From positions 166,853 to 230,852 of the forward strand of contig JARKQY010000048.1 of assembly GCA_029974635.1 (NCBI GenBank): a stretch of 64,000 nt of DNA, written 5' to 3'. Position numbers and translations under genes: made by a program. The number at the start of each line of letters is the position of its first letter. Position 1 is the first letter of the stretch. The notes beneath the pieces are model-generated. The model saw nothing but the letters and a program-made list of their open reading frames with translations. It was not told the origin of the DNA and searched no databases. The stretch is from Bacillota bacterium (GTDB lineage: Bacteria > Bacillota > UBA4882 > UBA8346). Positions 1 to 6,974 of this stretch are shown piece after piece.

Positions 1-180
1 GACGACGGGGAACTGGGCGGACTTGCCTTCAGTGATGGAACGGACTAAATGCTTGTCCAGCATGATATTAAGCCGTTCAAAAGTAGCCAGGATTTCTCCG
101 GCAAAGATTTTCAGAAACAGGGCATCGGGGTCGCCAGCTAAATTAATCTGGCCGATACGGGAGGGGTTTGCATTCGCCAT
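1..180 (-). CDS. major capsid protein (T7 gp10-like), N-terminal 60 residues
   Basis: The reverse strand reads MANANPSRIGQINLAGDPDA and continues to the window edge. This opening, including the later segment SITEGKSAQFPV, is characteristic of the T7 gp10A capsid protein, whose start is nearly the same. The product would form the icosahedral head. The ATG at 178-180 is preceded by the strong SD AAGGAGC at about 191-197, so the start is secure. It follows the scaffold gene after an unusually long 233-bp leader with several hairpins. The gene is cut by the window edge, so whether a frameshifted minor form (gp10B) exists cannot be judged. Confidence 0.93.
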   Translation of the reverse strand, partial: MANANPSRIGQINLAGDPDALFLKIFAGEILATFERLNIMLDKHLVRSITEGKSAQFPVV

Positions 181-205
181 GATATTTAAAAGCTCCTTGA
201 AGTAA

Positions 206-346
206 TTTAGTAGTCCTTTTGGCCTCTACTAAACCGCGCCAAGGTGTCCTTAAAGCGCCGACCGCAGCCAGCACCGTTCGGGCTTGTCTTGATTTCGTAA
301 AAGAAAATGAAAGGACACAGAGGAAAGGAGGATAACCGCTGTGTCC
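206..346 (-). other. capsid-gene leader with two inverted repeats
   Basis: The scaffold-capsid gap holds an 8-bp perfect inverted repeat, TTTAGTAG at 206-213 with CTACTAAA at 226-233, just upstream of the capsid SD. A second has arms GGACACAG at 313-320 and CTGTGTCC at 339-346, followed on the minus strand by a T-rich stretch. The gap carries no ORF. In T7 the class III mRNAs are cut at hairpins by RNase III, so these could be processing or stabilising structures. The second could also act as a weak terminator. Confidence 0.5.
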
Positions 347-384
347 AGTGGGCGGGGAGGCCCTGAAACGGGGTGTATATTAAT

Positions 385-415
385 AAAACCTGCGGGGTTC
401 TTAAACGCAGGTTTT
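385..415 (-). terminator. intrinsic terminator overlapping the scaffold stop codon
   Basis: A perfect 10-bp stem, AAAACCTGCG at 385-394 with CGCAGGTTTT at 406-415, has an 11-nt loop. On the minus strand it ends in TTTTATTAAT. The stop codon of the scaffold gene (414-416) overlaps the stem. It would reduce read-through into the capsid gene unless the phage polymerase ignores it. Confidence 0.6.
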
Positions 416-1235
416 AAATAACGGTACTCTTCGCCAGTTTGTTATGCACCATCTGCCGGAAAGCCGGGTCAGTCTGATATTTCGGGTCTTGCATATCGCG
501 AATCATCTCCGCCCGGCTCTGGTACGCGCCGGAACGAACCGACGGCGGGTCGCCTTGGATAAGCTGTTTCGGGGGATTGCCGTTCGCTTTAACATACCGG
601 GCGGATAAACCTTCAACCGCCAGTTTAATCTGTTCCGTATCGCCGTTAATGGCATTATTATAAGCCGACTTTTCCTTGGGTGACAGATTGGCGACGGCCC
701 AGTCAATCATCGCTTGATAGTTCTCCGCGCCGCCCACGGTTTGGTAAATCAAATCCTGATTCCGTTCAGCAATCGCTTTTTGGCCTTCGATATAGGCATC
801 CACGATTTCCCGTTTAATGCCCGCCTTTTCAAACTTCTGATAACTCTCATCGGACAGGGAACCAATCTCGTTATACTCGCCAGCCAAAACATCAAAATCC
901 AAGCCGACGTTTTCGACCACTTTTTCCACGTTGGTCTTATCAGGTTGCGTGGTTTCGGAACCGGTATTGTCAGTCGATTGAGACTGACTCTTCAGTTTAC
1001 CCTGGTCTTTCTCAAGCGCTTTGTAAACATCCTCAAGGCTGCCTTTCTGCTTGAGCAGTTCAATAATTCCTTTATTCAATTCGTCTTCAGTCTTATATTT
1101 ACCGGCCAGCAGTTTTTCGGGTTGCTGATCGGGTTGTTGGCTCTCCGCGCCTTCGGCCTTCGCCACCATATTTTCGATATGGCTTTGGTCTTCGGTAGCC
1201 GTTTCCGGTGGCACATCTATCTGTTGAAATGACAT
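414..1235 (-). CDS. capsid assembly scaffold protein (T7 gp9-like)
   Basis: This 273-residue, acidic, Gln/Lys-rich protein sits between the connector and capsid genes exactly as gp9 does in T7. Its middle and C-terminal parts carry the gp9-type pattern, including GGAENYQAMIDWAVANL and GDTEQIKLAVEGL. It is expected to guide assembly of the procapsid and then leave. The N-terminal 100 residues are low-complexity and probably disordered. The ATG at 1233-1235 follows AAGGAGAAAAACG. Assignment rests on both position and sequence pattern. Confidence 0.88.
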   Translation of the reverse strand: MSFQQIDVPPETATEDQSHIENMVAKAEGAESQQPDQQPEKLLAGKYKTEDELNKGIIELLKQKGSLEDVYKALEKDQGKLKSQSQSTDNTGSETTQPDKTNVEKVVENVGLDFDVLAGEYNEIGSLSDESYQKFEKAGIKREIVDAYIEGQKAIAERNQDLIYQTVGGAENYQAMIDWAVANLSPKEKSAYNNAINGDTEQIKLAVEGLSARYVKANGNPPKQLIQGDPPSVRSGAYQSRAEMIRDMQDPKYQTDPAFRQMVHNKLAKSTVI

Positions 1236-1250
1236 CGTTTTTCTCCTTAT

Positions 1251-2795
1251 TTACGATTGTGGATTGGGGGCCGGTTGCGCCATCATCCCTTTGGCAACCT
1301 CCTTCGCTACTCCGGGGAGGGTAGCCTGTCCCATATTCATTAAGGTGGCCTGTTGTTGCAACCGGACGATTTCTTCCGCCGATTTAATCAAGCCGCTCAT
1401 ATCAATTCCCAAGGCAGTTCCCACCCGTTTCACAAAGTCGCCGATGTTCAAATATTGAATCGCTTCGGGCACTTGGGCTAACTGCTGGATAAAAAGAATT
1501 AATTTGTTCAGGTCGTTGCCACGACCGAGAGCTTCCAGGCCGGTGACGACCATCGGCTGAATAATCTCCTGCGGTAGCTTGGGCAGCTTCTTTTTCTTGC
1601 TCATCTGCGCCATCAGCCGCCGCACCAACGGCAACTGCTTTTCCTGGGAAAGGACGCTGTAAACGCCGCCCAATGAATCTTCCAATTCCTTGACCATGTT
1701 GCGGATTTCCTCCGCCGTCACCCGTTCCGCATCCCGCTGGATGGCCGACATTAACAGAAACGCCTGCGCCAGCCGGTTCTCAATCTTTTGGGCGGTTTGC
1801 AGCGCCACTTGAAAGTCGGCGAACTTATCCATTTGTAATGTTGATACGTCTTTGGCGTTGCCGTCCACGATATCACCGGACTTGGCTTTGGCAATCTTCT
1901 TGGCGCGGGTTGTCCCGTTGGGGTCAACCAGGAACAAGACTTTTGCGGCGGCGGCGGAACCCTCGACTATCGCTTGAGTCAGGGCTTCCAGCGATTTTAA
2001 ATCGCCAAGATATTCCTCGACCAAGCCGCGCCCATAGTCTTCATTGGCAATCGCCGTCCAACGGAGCGGAATCCAGGGCGATTCCTGTTCGGGATAAGTC
2101 CCTTCCGAATCGGGAATCACTATCCCCCCGCCGACTTCCTGCCGGACTTCCCATAGTTTCGTTTCCGGGTTAAACCGGACATAGGTAAATAACTCGCTGG
2201 TTTTATCCGGGTCAGCCGCCGCAGCGGTTACTTCAGCTTTCACCGCCTCCGGCAAGGAACTGGCATACACTTCTTCCCGGATAATGATTTCCATGACCTT
2301 CCCCATGGGGTCGCGCTTCACGCAATACTGGTCTAAACGGTAGACCTTCATCCCGCCCGAATCGGGCAGGTATTCCAGGACGTTGCCAGTTACAATTAAA
2401 TGTTTCAGTGCCTCAAAAGAGGGAACCCTGAGCGCCTGGACTTCAATCTCGTTGGTCACGGCCCTTTCAATCTTATTTAAACCTTCTTCCACTTCCGCCC
2501 GCATCCCCGGTTGCCGGGTGATTTCTTCCAATGTAAAATCATCCACGCTTAACCGGAAAAACGGCGAATTCGGCGGAAGCAAGGTAATCAACAGTTTGGA
2601 AGCCAGATTGTTCACGCCCCGCGCGCCCAACCCCTGATACGGTGTCGGCAGTGCGTTGCCTTCCGTGTGACCAAGCGGAGGCAGCAACGAAGGGATGGTT
2701 AAGGCGGAGCATTCCCTAGCCCTCGCCAGCACGCTGGAACGGTCGCCGTCCAGCTTCAGCCAGCGGGATTTCACGGATGAGTATTGTTGTTCCAT
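1251..2795 (-). CDS. head-tail connector / portal protein (T7 gp8-like)
   Basis: The protein of about 514 residues is the dodecameric portal through which DNA enters and leaves the head. Features typical of gp8 are the early segment PYQGLGARGVNNLASKL, the ITLLPPNSPFFRL stretch and a long helical C-terminal half with AERVTAEEIRNMVKELEDSLG. The chosen start is the ATG at 2793-2795, one base after the stop of the preceding small gene and preceded by GAGAG. A longer reading to 2843 would overlap that gene and is less likely. The scaffold gene follows. Confidence 0.93.
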   Translation of the reverse strand: MEQQYSSVKSRWLKLDGDRSSVLARARECSALTIPSLLPPLGHTEGNALPTPYQGLGARGVNNLASKLLITLLPPNSPFFRLSVDDFTLEEITRQPGMRAEVEEGLNKIERAVTNEIEVQALRVPSFEALKHLIVTGNVLEYLPDSGGMKVYRLDQYCVKRDPMGKVMEIIIREEVYASSLPEAVKAEVTAAAADPDKTSELFTYVRFNPETKLWEVRQEVGGGIVIPDSEGTYPEQESPWIPLRWTAIANEDYGRGLVEEYLGDLKSLEALTQAIVEGSAAAAKVLFLVDPNGTTRAKKIAKAKSGDIVDGNAKDVSTLQMDKFADFQVALQTAQKIENRLAQAFLLMSAIQRDAERVTAEEIRNMVKELEDSLGGVYSVLSQEKQLPLVRRLMAQMSKKKKLPKLPQEIIQPMVVTGLEALGRGNDLNKLILFIQQLAQVPEAIQYLNIGDFVKRVGTALGIDMSGLIKSAEEIVRLQQQATLMNMGQATLPGVAKEVAKGMMAQPAPNPQS

Positions 2796-2796
2796 G

Positions 2797-2997
2797 TTAT
2801 CTCTCGGGAATCCCCAGGCCGGTCTTAGGGTCGTTGATTCCACCTAAAGGAATCTGTAAACGCCTCGTCCCCAACCGTCTGTTTTTCTGGTTTTTTGCGT
2901 CCCTGGTTGTGGCTTCCTGGCCGAATTGCGGGGCTTCGATGGGTGGAGGAAAAAGGGGGAGTTGCGGGTCGGGGATTTTGGGGGATGAAAAACACAT
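2797..2997 (-). CDS. small Pro-rich phage protein, T7 gp7.3-like position
   Basis: This 66-residue protein begins MCFSSPKIPDPQLPLFPPP, is proline-rich in its first half and basic in its second (KNQKNRRLGTRRLQIPL). Short proteins of this plan (MCFSSP start, Pro-rich, then R-R-x-G-T/x-x-LRIPL) precede the portal gene in many T7-like and other tailed phages, and T7 gp7.3 is a virion protein needed for adsorption. Its stop lies one base before the connector ATG, so the two are likely coupled. The function is by position and pattern only. Confidence 0.65.
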   Translation of the reverse strand: MCFSSPKIPDPQLPLFPPPIEAPQFGQEATTRDAKNQKNRRLGTRRLQIPLGGINDPKTGLGIPER

Positions 2998-3002
2998 GCG
3001 GC

Positions 3003-3191
3003 TTAATCTCCTTCAGCTAAAATATTTTCATCGGCTTCGGTTTTGATTGCTAGTAAAAAGTCAACCACCGCCCGCTGTCCAGCCTTGAACCATATCTCTC
3101 TGTCCGTGAGCGCCAGGGAAGGGCAACGGTGGGGAAATAATAAATCAAGCTCTTTGAGCAGGTCTTCCGAAAGCAGCGGGATTTTATCCAT
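3003..3191 (-). CDS. conserved hypothetical phage protein
   Basis: This is a 62-residue acidic protein, MDKIPLLSEDLLKELDLLFP at the start, with a central DREIWFKAGQRAVVDFLL helix. I recall similar small proteins among phage early or pre-portal genes, but no function is known to me. The ATG follows AAAGGAGCTTCAA, a strong SD. It is the first gene after the 3212-3240 terminator and is the first gene of the structural block under the candidate phage promoter at 3297-3311. Confidence 0.7.
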   Translation of the reverse strand: MDKIPLLSEDLLKELDLLFPHRCPSLALTDREIWFKAGQRAVVDFLLAIKTEADENILAEGD

Positions 3192-3211
3192 TTGAAGCTC
3201 CTTTGGTAATA

Positions 3212-3240
3212 ATAAAAAACCTCCGCTAGTTGTTCGGAGG
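3212..3240 (-). terminator. intrinsic terminator before the structural block
   Basis: On the minus strand CCTCCG (3235-3240) pairs with CGGAGG (3220-3225) around a 9-nt loop and is followed by TTTTTTATT. It lies between the candidate phage promoter at 3297-3311 and the first small gene, an odd place for a terminator unless it is meant to act on one polymerase only. Confidence 0.75.
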
Positions 3241-3290
3241 TCGATTCAGGAGGAGGGTTTTGATGAATTCAAAATAATGTTTCTTAGGGT

Positions 3291-3311
3291 TTCATCCTAT
3301 GGTGGTGGGGT
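3291..3311 (-). promoter_or_regulatory. candidate phage RNA polymerase promoter (copy 1)
   Basis: On the minus strand this reads ACCCCACCACCATAGGATGA. The 15 bp at 3297-3311 recur exactly at 14901-14915, both times in a non-coding gap on the same strand. Aligned on ATAGG, it shares the CAC at -7 to -5 and the ATAGG at -3 to +2 of the T7 promoter, which would put +1 at 3297. It stands ahead of the structural genes, where T7 class III promoters begin. No host -10/-35 pair is evident here. Confidence 0.55.
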
Positions 3312-3316
3312 ATTTT

Positions 3317-3895
3317 TTAACTTGATTTTACACCGGTTTCTGTTGACTCAATTCTTTCCTTATCCTCAAGCTTTTCTAAGATATCATTTAAAATAACGTC
3401 GATGGATTTCATATCCCCTAAAATCGCTTTACAAGGGATTTGATTCGACCGGAGCAAATCAAAGAGCTTGAAGTCAATCTCCCGCGCTTCCTGTTCGGTC
3501 TGTACCCTACCGGTTTGGTAATACGGTTTTTGCCGGATGACGTAATAATTGAGGTTACGGAAACGGTTGAAGACATCCAGCACCAAAGCGTCAAAGGTCT
3601 GGCTGTATTTTCCCTGGTTATAGATAATTGACAGCAGCAACGGGGAATCGGTGACTACCACGTCAATCTTTCCAATCAGCCGTTCCAACCGGCGTAACTG
3701 CTGCCCGAAGACATATACCTGGTTGTCCAGGATTTTATATGCTTCATCCCAAACCATATCCTTGGCGAATTCCGTTACCAGTTCACAGCTAACACCGTTC
3801 CATTTCAGCAACGAAAAAACGGAAGCGGCGAGGGTGGATTTCCCCGCGCCCGCTCCGGCAAATAGATTGACAATTAAGGTTTCCTTGGTGTCCAT
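3317..3895 (-). CDS. P-loop AAA-family kinase/ATPase
   Basis: The 192-residue protein has a Walker A motif GAGAGKST at residues 14-21, a Walker B-like DVVVTDSPLLL near residue 80 and a lid-like basic segment later on. This arrangement resembles NadR-type and nucleotide/nucleoside kinase P-loop domains found in many phages. It may serve nucleotide metabolism, but the substrate cannot be read from the sequence. The ATG at 3893-3895 overlaps the exonuclease stop by 22 bp and is preceded by GGGGGAGGTCAAACT, so translation is probably coupled. No T7 counterpart occurs at this position. Confidence 0.75.
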   Translation of the reverse strand: MDTKETLIVNLFAGAGAGKSTLAASVFSLLKWNGVSCELVTEFAKDMVWDEAYKILDNQVYVFGQQLRRLERLIGKIDVVVTDSPLLLSIIYNQGKYSQTFDALVLDVFNRFRNLNYYVIRQKPYYQTGRVQTEQEAREIDFKLFDLLRSNQIPCKAILGDMKSIDVILNDILEKLEDKERIESTETGVKSS

Positions 3896-4614
3896 AGTTT
3901 GACCTCCCCCTTCTTAAAGTCATAGTCGGTATTCCGTAATATCCGCGCTACCCGCGCCTGCTGCAAGGCATCTTCCTCGGTCAGCCCTTTAGCTTCATAC
4001 GCTGCCACAATCGCCTGCCAGGGGTCGTCAGTTTCCGCCAGAATTGCCGCGGCCCGTTTCTTGCCAATGCCGGGACAGCCCTGATAACCGTCGGTGGGGT
4101 CGCCGGTAAGAACCTGGGTATAGAAATATAAATCCGCCTCCGCTTCCGTGACCACGAATTTTTTATCATGCTTCCAGTCATAATGCCGCCCCGGAACCTG
4201 TTTCAAATCTTTATCAATGGAAGCGATAATATATTGGTCAGGGTCTTTGGTCATCATAACTCCCAGAATGTCGTCAGCTTCCAGGGTGGGTTTGACTTTG
4301 GAGGGAAAAGCGGCAATCGCCCAGTCCCGTAATTGATACAGCAACTTGGGCTTTGGGGTGTCTTTCCGGTTATGCTTATACGTCGGCAACACCTGATACC
4401 GGAAATTCGGCTGGGATGAGAAGCACAGTAACCCACCCCCGCAGTCTTTCATGGTACTGATTAAAGCTTCTACAAAAGCTTCGAAGTCAAACTTGGCTTT
4501 TTCAAAATCATCGGCCTCGGAGACGGTATCCGTATCCCACTCGAAGTCATACTCGTTGGAGAAAGCGAAACGGTACAAGAGCAAGTCACCGTCAATTAGC
4601 AGCAGCCTGCTCAT
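3874..4614 (-). CDS. 5'-3' exonuclease (T7 gp6-like)
   Basis: This 246-residue FEN-type nuclease starts with MSRLLLIDGDLLLYRFAF (first metal-binding Asp in LIDGD), has LEADDILG near residue 115 and a helix-three-turn-helix GDPTDGYQGCPGIGKKRAA near residue 170. In T7 the homologue removes RNA primers, degrades host DNA and helps concatemer processing. Length and motifs are complete. The start lies inside the preceding gene and follows GAGGAGGCCAAGC. Its position directly before the structural block matches T7. Confidence 0.93.
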   Translation of the reverse strand: MSRLLLIDGDLLLYRFAFSNEYDFEWDTDTVSEADDFEKAKFDFEAFVEALISTMKDCGGGLLCFSSQPNFRYQVLPTYKHNRKDTPKPKLLYQLRDWAIAAFPSKVKPTLEADDILGVMMTKDPDQYIIASIDKDLKQVPGRHYDWKHDKKFVVTEAEADLYFYTQVLTGDPTDGYQGCPGIGKKRAAAILAETDDPWQAIVAAYEAKGLTEEDALQQARVARILRNTDYDFKKGEVKLWTPRKP

Positions 4615-4963
4615 GCTTGGCCTCCTCTTCCAACAGCACGGCCACGAACATCATGGCCCTGGTGAGCAGGTGTCCGGGATGGTCGTCCTGGGTATCCCCG
4701 GCCAACCAAGCGAAGGCGTGTCCCAATAGGTGGTTAAGATGGTCTTCCGCGTCAATCTTCCGCCAGTTGTCCCGCTCATACCGGGTTGCCCCGTATTGCA
4801 ACACTTCCGCCAGCCGGAACATGGCTCTAGCATCCATGAGGTGAAACCCGTAAGAAACCTGGCTTTGCTTGCCGCCTTTGGCATTCGCCACGATTGGCGC
4901 GTCGGGACTAAGGCCGCTGCTGATCGCGGTGGTTTTGGTATCTTGATGGTTATTGAGTTTCAT
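4592..4963 (-). CDS. DUF5664-like small protein, possible dATP/dGTP diphosphohydrolase
   Basis: The real start is the ATG at 4961-4963, behind AAGGAGTGTAACG, giving 123 residues; a longer reading to 5206 would run into the polymerase gene and is rejected. The core FHLMDARAMFRLAEVLQYGA, then GATRYERDNWRKI, DHLNHLLGHAFAWLAGD and ARAMMFVAVLLEEEAK is the pattern of phage DUF5664 proteins, some of which are annotated as dATP/dGTP diphosphohydrolases with an HD/MazG-like helical fold. A nucleotide-pool role fits the neighbours but is unproven. Confidence 0.72.
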   Translation of the reverse strand: MKLNNHQDTKTTAISSGLSPDAPIVANAKGGKQSQVSYGFHLMDARAMFRLAEVLQYGATRYERDNWRKIDAEDHLNHLLGHAFAWLAGDTQDDHPGHLLTRAMMFVAVLLEEEAKHEQAAAN

Positions 4964-4979
4964 CGTTACACTCCTTTTT

Positions 4980-6755
4980 TTAATGTGTTTCCATCCAGTT
5001 GTTGCCGATTTTGTACTCGCCCGCAAGGGGACACCGGAACTTGAAATAATCACCGGCCTTGAAAATGGCATCCGCCGCCATCTGGCCGACCGTCGCCGCC
5101 AGTTCCTCCCGGACTTCAATCTGCCATTCATCGTGAATGTTGGCGCAGAATTCGTAATCTTGACCGGGGATATACTGTCGTTGCAATTCCGTATCCAAAA
5201 TAACAAGAGCCTTTTTCATAACCAAGGCTCCTGCGGATTGCAACAACGTATTAAGCGCGGCATGGGCCGACCGAATCTTCAAGTGTCTGCCGTCCAACCC
5301 CACCAGATACCCTTTCTTCTCAATGGCTGTGGTAATGGCTTCTTTCAGTTGCCGTAAAGCGGGGGTCTTCTCCAGAAACTGTTTCTTGAGCTTCCGGCCT
5401 TCTTTCTTTCCTTTACCGATGATTTCCCCGATTTTTTCATCGCCCGCCCCGTAAAGATAGGCGTAAATAAACCGTTTGGCATCGTCACGAGTCGGAAGAC
5501 CGGCGGCCACCTGATTCACGGTATGGATATCGCCTTCCAAAATTACTTTGCCGTATGCGCCGCCGTCGTAGCGTGCCATATAGTGAGCCAGACAGCGAAG
5601 CTCCAGACCGGAAGCGTCACAGCCGACCTGTTTGTAGCCCGGCGCGACATGAAAAAGCTCCCGGCATTGTTTCCCGTAAGGCACTTTGTCGGAAGCTTTC
5701 GGAACTTGCGCGATATTGGGGTTGGTGTGGGTCATCCGCCCGGTAACGGCTCCGTTGGTAATCACCCCGCCGTGAATCCGGCTGTCCGGTTTGACCAGCC
5801 GCAGCCAGCCTTTGTCACCGTCGGCCAACTGTCCGAGCCGTTTGTTAACCATGAAATACTCCGCCAGCAGTTTGGCCTCCGGATAATCCAGCGTTTCCAG
5901 GACTTCATCGTCAATCTTCGGTTCGCCGTTCGGGGTGAATTCTTTGGGCTTCCAGTTATAGAGCTTCTTTAGCTGGTAGGCCACGTGATGGCGGGAAGCA
6001 GGGTTGAATTCCACCAGTTTAATATTGGTATAGGGACACCCCGCCGTGATACCGCGTTTGCTGTTGTTCTTCTTGGGAAGAACCTCTTTGACCTTGACAT
6101 ACCAGGGCTTAAAAACTGTCTGTAGTTCTTTGGTCAATTCATCCTTGCGGGCAATCAGGGTTGCATAAAGCTTTTCCGCTTTCGGAATATCAAACAGGAA
6201 TCCGTGTTTCACCTGCCGTTGAACGACGGTGGCGACCTGGTGTTCCAGTTCCAAAGCTTCCGCGCTGATGTTCTTCTTTTGCAACACCTGTAATAGTTGA
6301 TAGGTGACGCGCACGTCCTGCTCACAATAGTCAGACATCTCCTGCGACCATGTTTTCCAATCAGTGGTCTTGCCGAAGTTGTCCTTATATACCCGGAGCC
6401 TAAACCCCCAGGACTCCAAGGAATGGGAGCCTATCAACTTTTTGGGCATCTGCCACTTCTGGCAATTATTGAAGTCAATCTCCTTGATATCCGCGAAGGC
6501 CAACCTTGACCATACCATGGTGTCCAATACCTTCCGATGGGTAAACCAGGGATAGAGCTTCTTGATAACCGGAATATCATAGCCGATGACATTGTGGCCG
6601 ATGATGATGTCGGCGTTTGCCAGCCGTTTAATTCCTTGCGGAACCGCCTTTAGGTCGTAACGTTCATATTCTTGGGTAGCGGTGTCCAGGATGGTCATGG
6701 TATGGATTACGGTATAGTTTTCAATCCCATCCGTTTCAATATCGAATACTAGCAT
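4980..6755 (-). CDS. DNA polymerase with 3'-5' exonuclease (T7 gp5-like, family A)
   Basis: The exonuclease domain opens with MLVFDIETDG (DxE) and has NVIGYDIPV and YCEQDVRVTYQLL. The polymerase domain has motif A CDASGLELRCLAHYMAR, motif B KRFIYAYLYGAGDEKIGEI and motif C NIHDEWQIEV. The last residue is His, as in T7. At 591 residues it is about 110 shorter than T7 gp5. The thumb segment between PWYVKVKEV and VEFNPASRH is only about 35 residues, so most of the insertion that binds host thioredoxin in T7 seems to be missing. The SD is AGGAGGG. Confidence 0.96.
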   Translation of the reverse strand: MLVFDIETDGIENYTVIHTMTILDTATQEYERYDLKAVPQGIKRLANADIIIGHNVIGYDIPVIKKLYPWFTHRKVLDTMVWSRLAFADIKEIDFNNCQKWQMPKKLIGSHSLESWGFRLRVYKDNFGKTTDWKTWSQEMSDYCEQDVRVTYQLLQVLQKKNISAEALELEHQVATVVQRQVKHGFLFDIPKAEKLYATLIARKDELTKELQTVFKPWYVKVKEVLPKKNNSKRGITAGCPYTNIKLVEFNPASRHHVAYQLKKLYNWKPKEFTPNGEPKIDDEVLETLDYPEAKLLAEYFMVNKRLGQLADGDKGWLRLVKPDSRIHGGVITNGAVTGRMTHTNPNIAQVPKASDKVPYGKQCRELFHVAPGYKQVGCDASGLELRCLAHYMARYDGGAYGKVILEGDIHTVNQVAAGLPTRDDAKRFIYAYLYGAGDEKIGEIIGKGKKEGRKLKKQFLEKTPALRQLKEAITTAIEKKGYLVGLDGRHLKIRSAHAALNTLLQSAGALVMKKALVILDTELQRQYIPGQDYEFCANIHDEWQIEVREELAATVGQMAADAIFKAGDYFKFRCPLAGEYKIGNNWMETH

Positions 6756-6764
6756 GTATCCCTC

Positions 6765-6962
6765 CTATTCGACGAAAGACGTATTGCAGTTCGGACAGCC
6801 GGATGGGTCAAACCAGGCATGGGCGATATACGGCTTATGGCAATGGGGACAGGTTTGAACAGCGGGAATAGCGTCTTCGGTATGCTTGCAGTTTCGGCAA
6901 AGGAATTTTTTCTCGGAAAATAAATAAACGGCATGGCCGCCGCATCGGGAACAAATAAGCAT
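6765..6962 (-). CDS. zinc-ribbon protein
   Basis: The 65-residue protein consists of two treble-clef or ribbon-like units: CSRCGG and CRNCKH in the first 25 residues, then CPHCHKP and CPNC in the second half. Four CxxC pairs could hold two zinc ions. The ATG follows AAAGGAGGAGCGAC. It sits between primase-helicase and DNA polymerase, a place where a replication or transcription accessory would fit, but the role is unknown. Confidence 0.78.
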   Translation of the reverse strand: MLICSRCGGHAVYLFSEKKFLCRNCKHTEDAIPAVQTCPHCHKPYIAHAWFDPSGCPNCNTSFVE

Positions 6963-6974
6963 GTCGCTCCTCCT

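Noticed and set aside
714..1232. 172-residue plus-strand ORF opposite the scaffold gene
   Set aside because: It is the antisense reading of the scaffold gene, hydrophobic by complementarity, without an SD.
4967..5206. N-terminal extension of the DUF5664-like protein
   Set aside because: It overlaps the DNA polymerase coding region antiparallel in frame choice, has no SD, and the ATG at 4961-4963 has a strong one.
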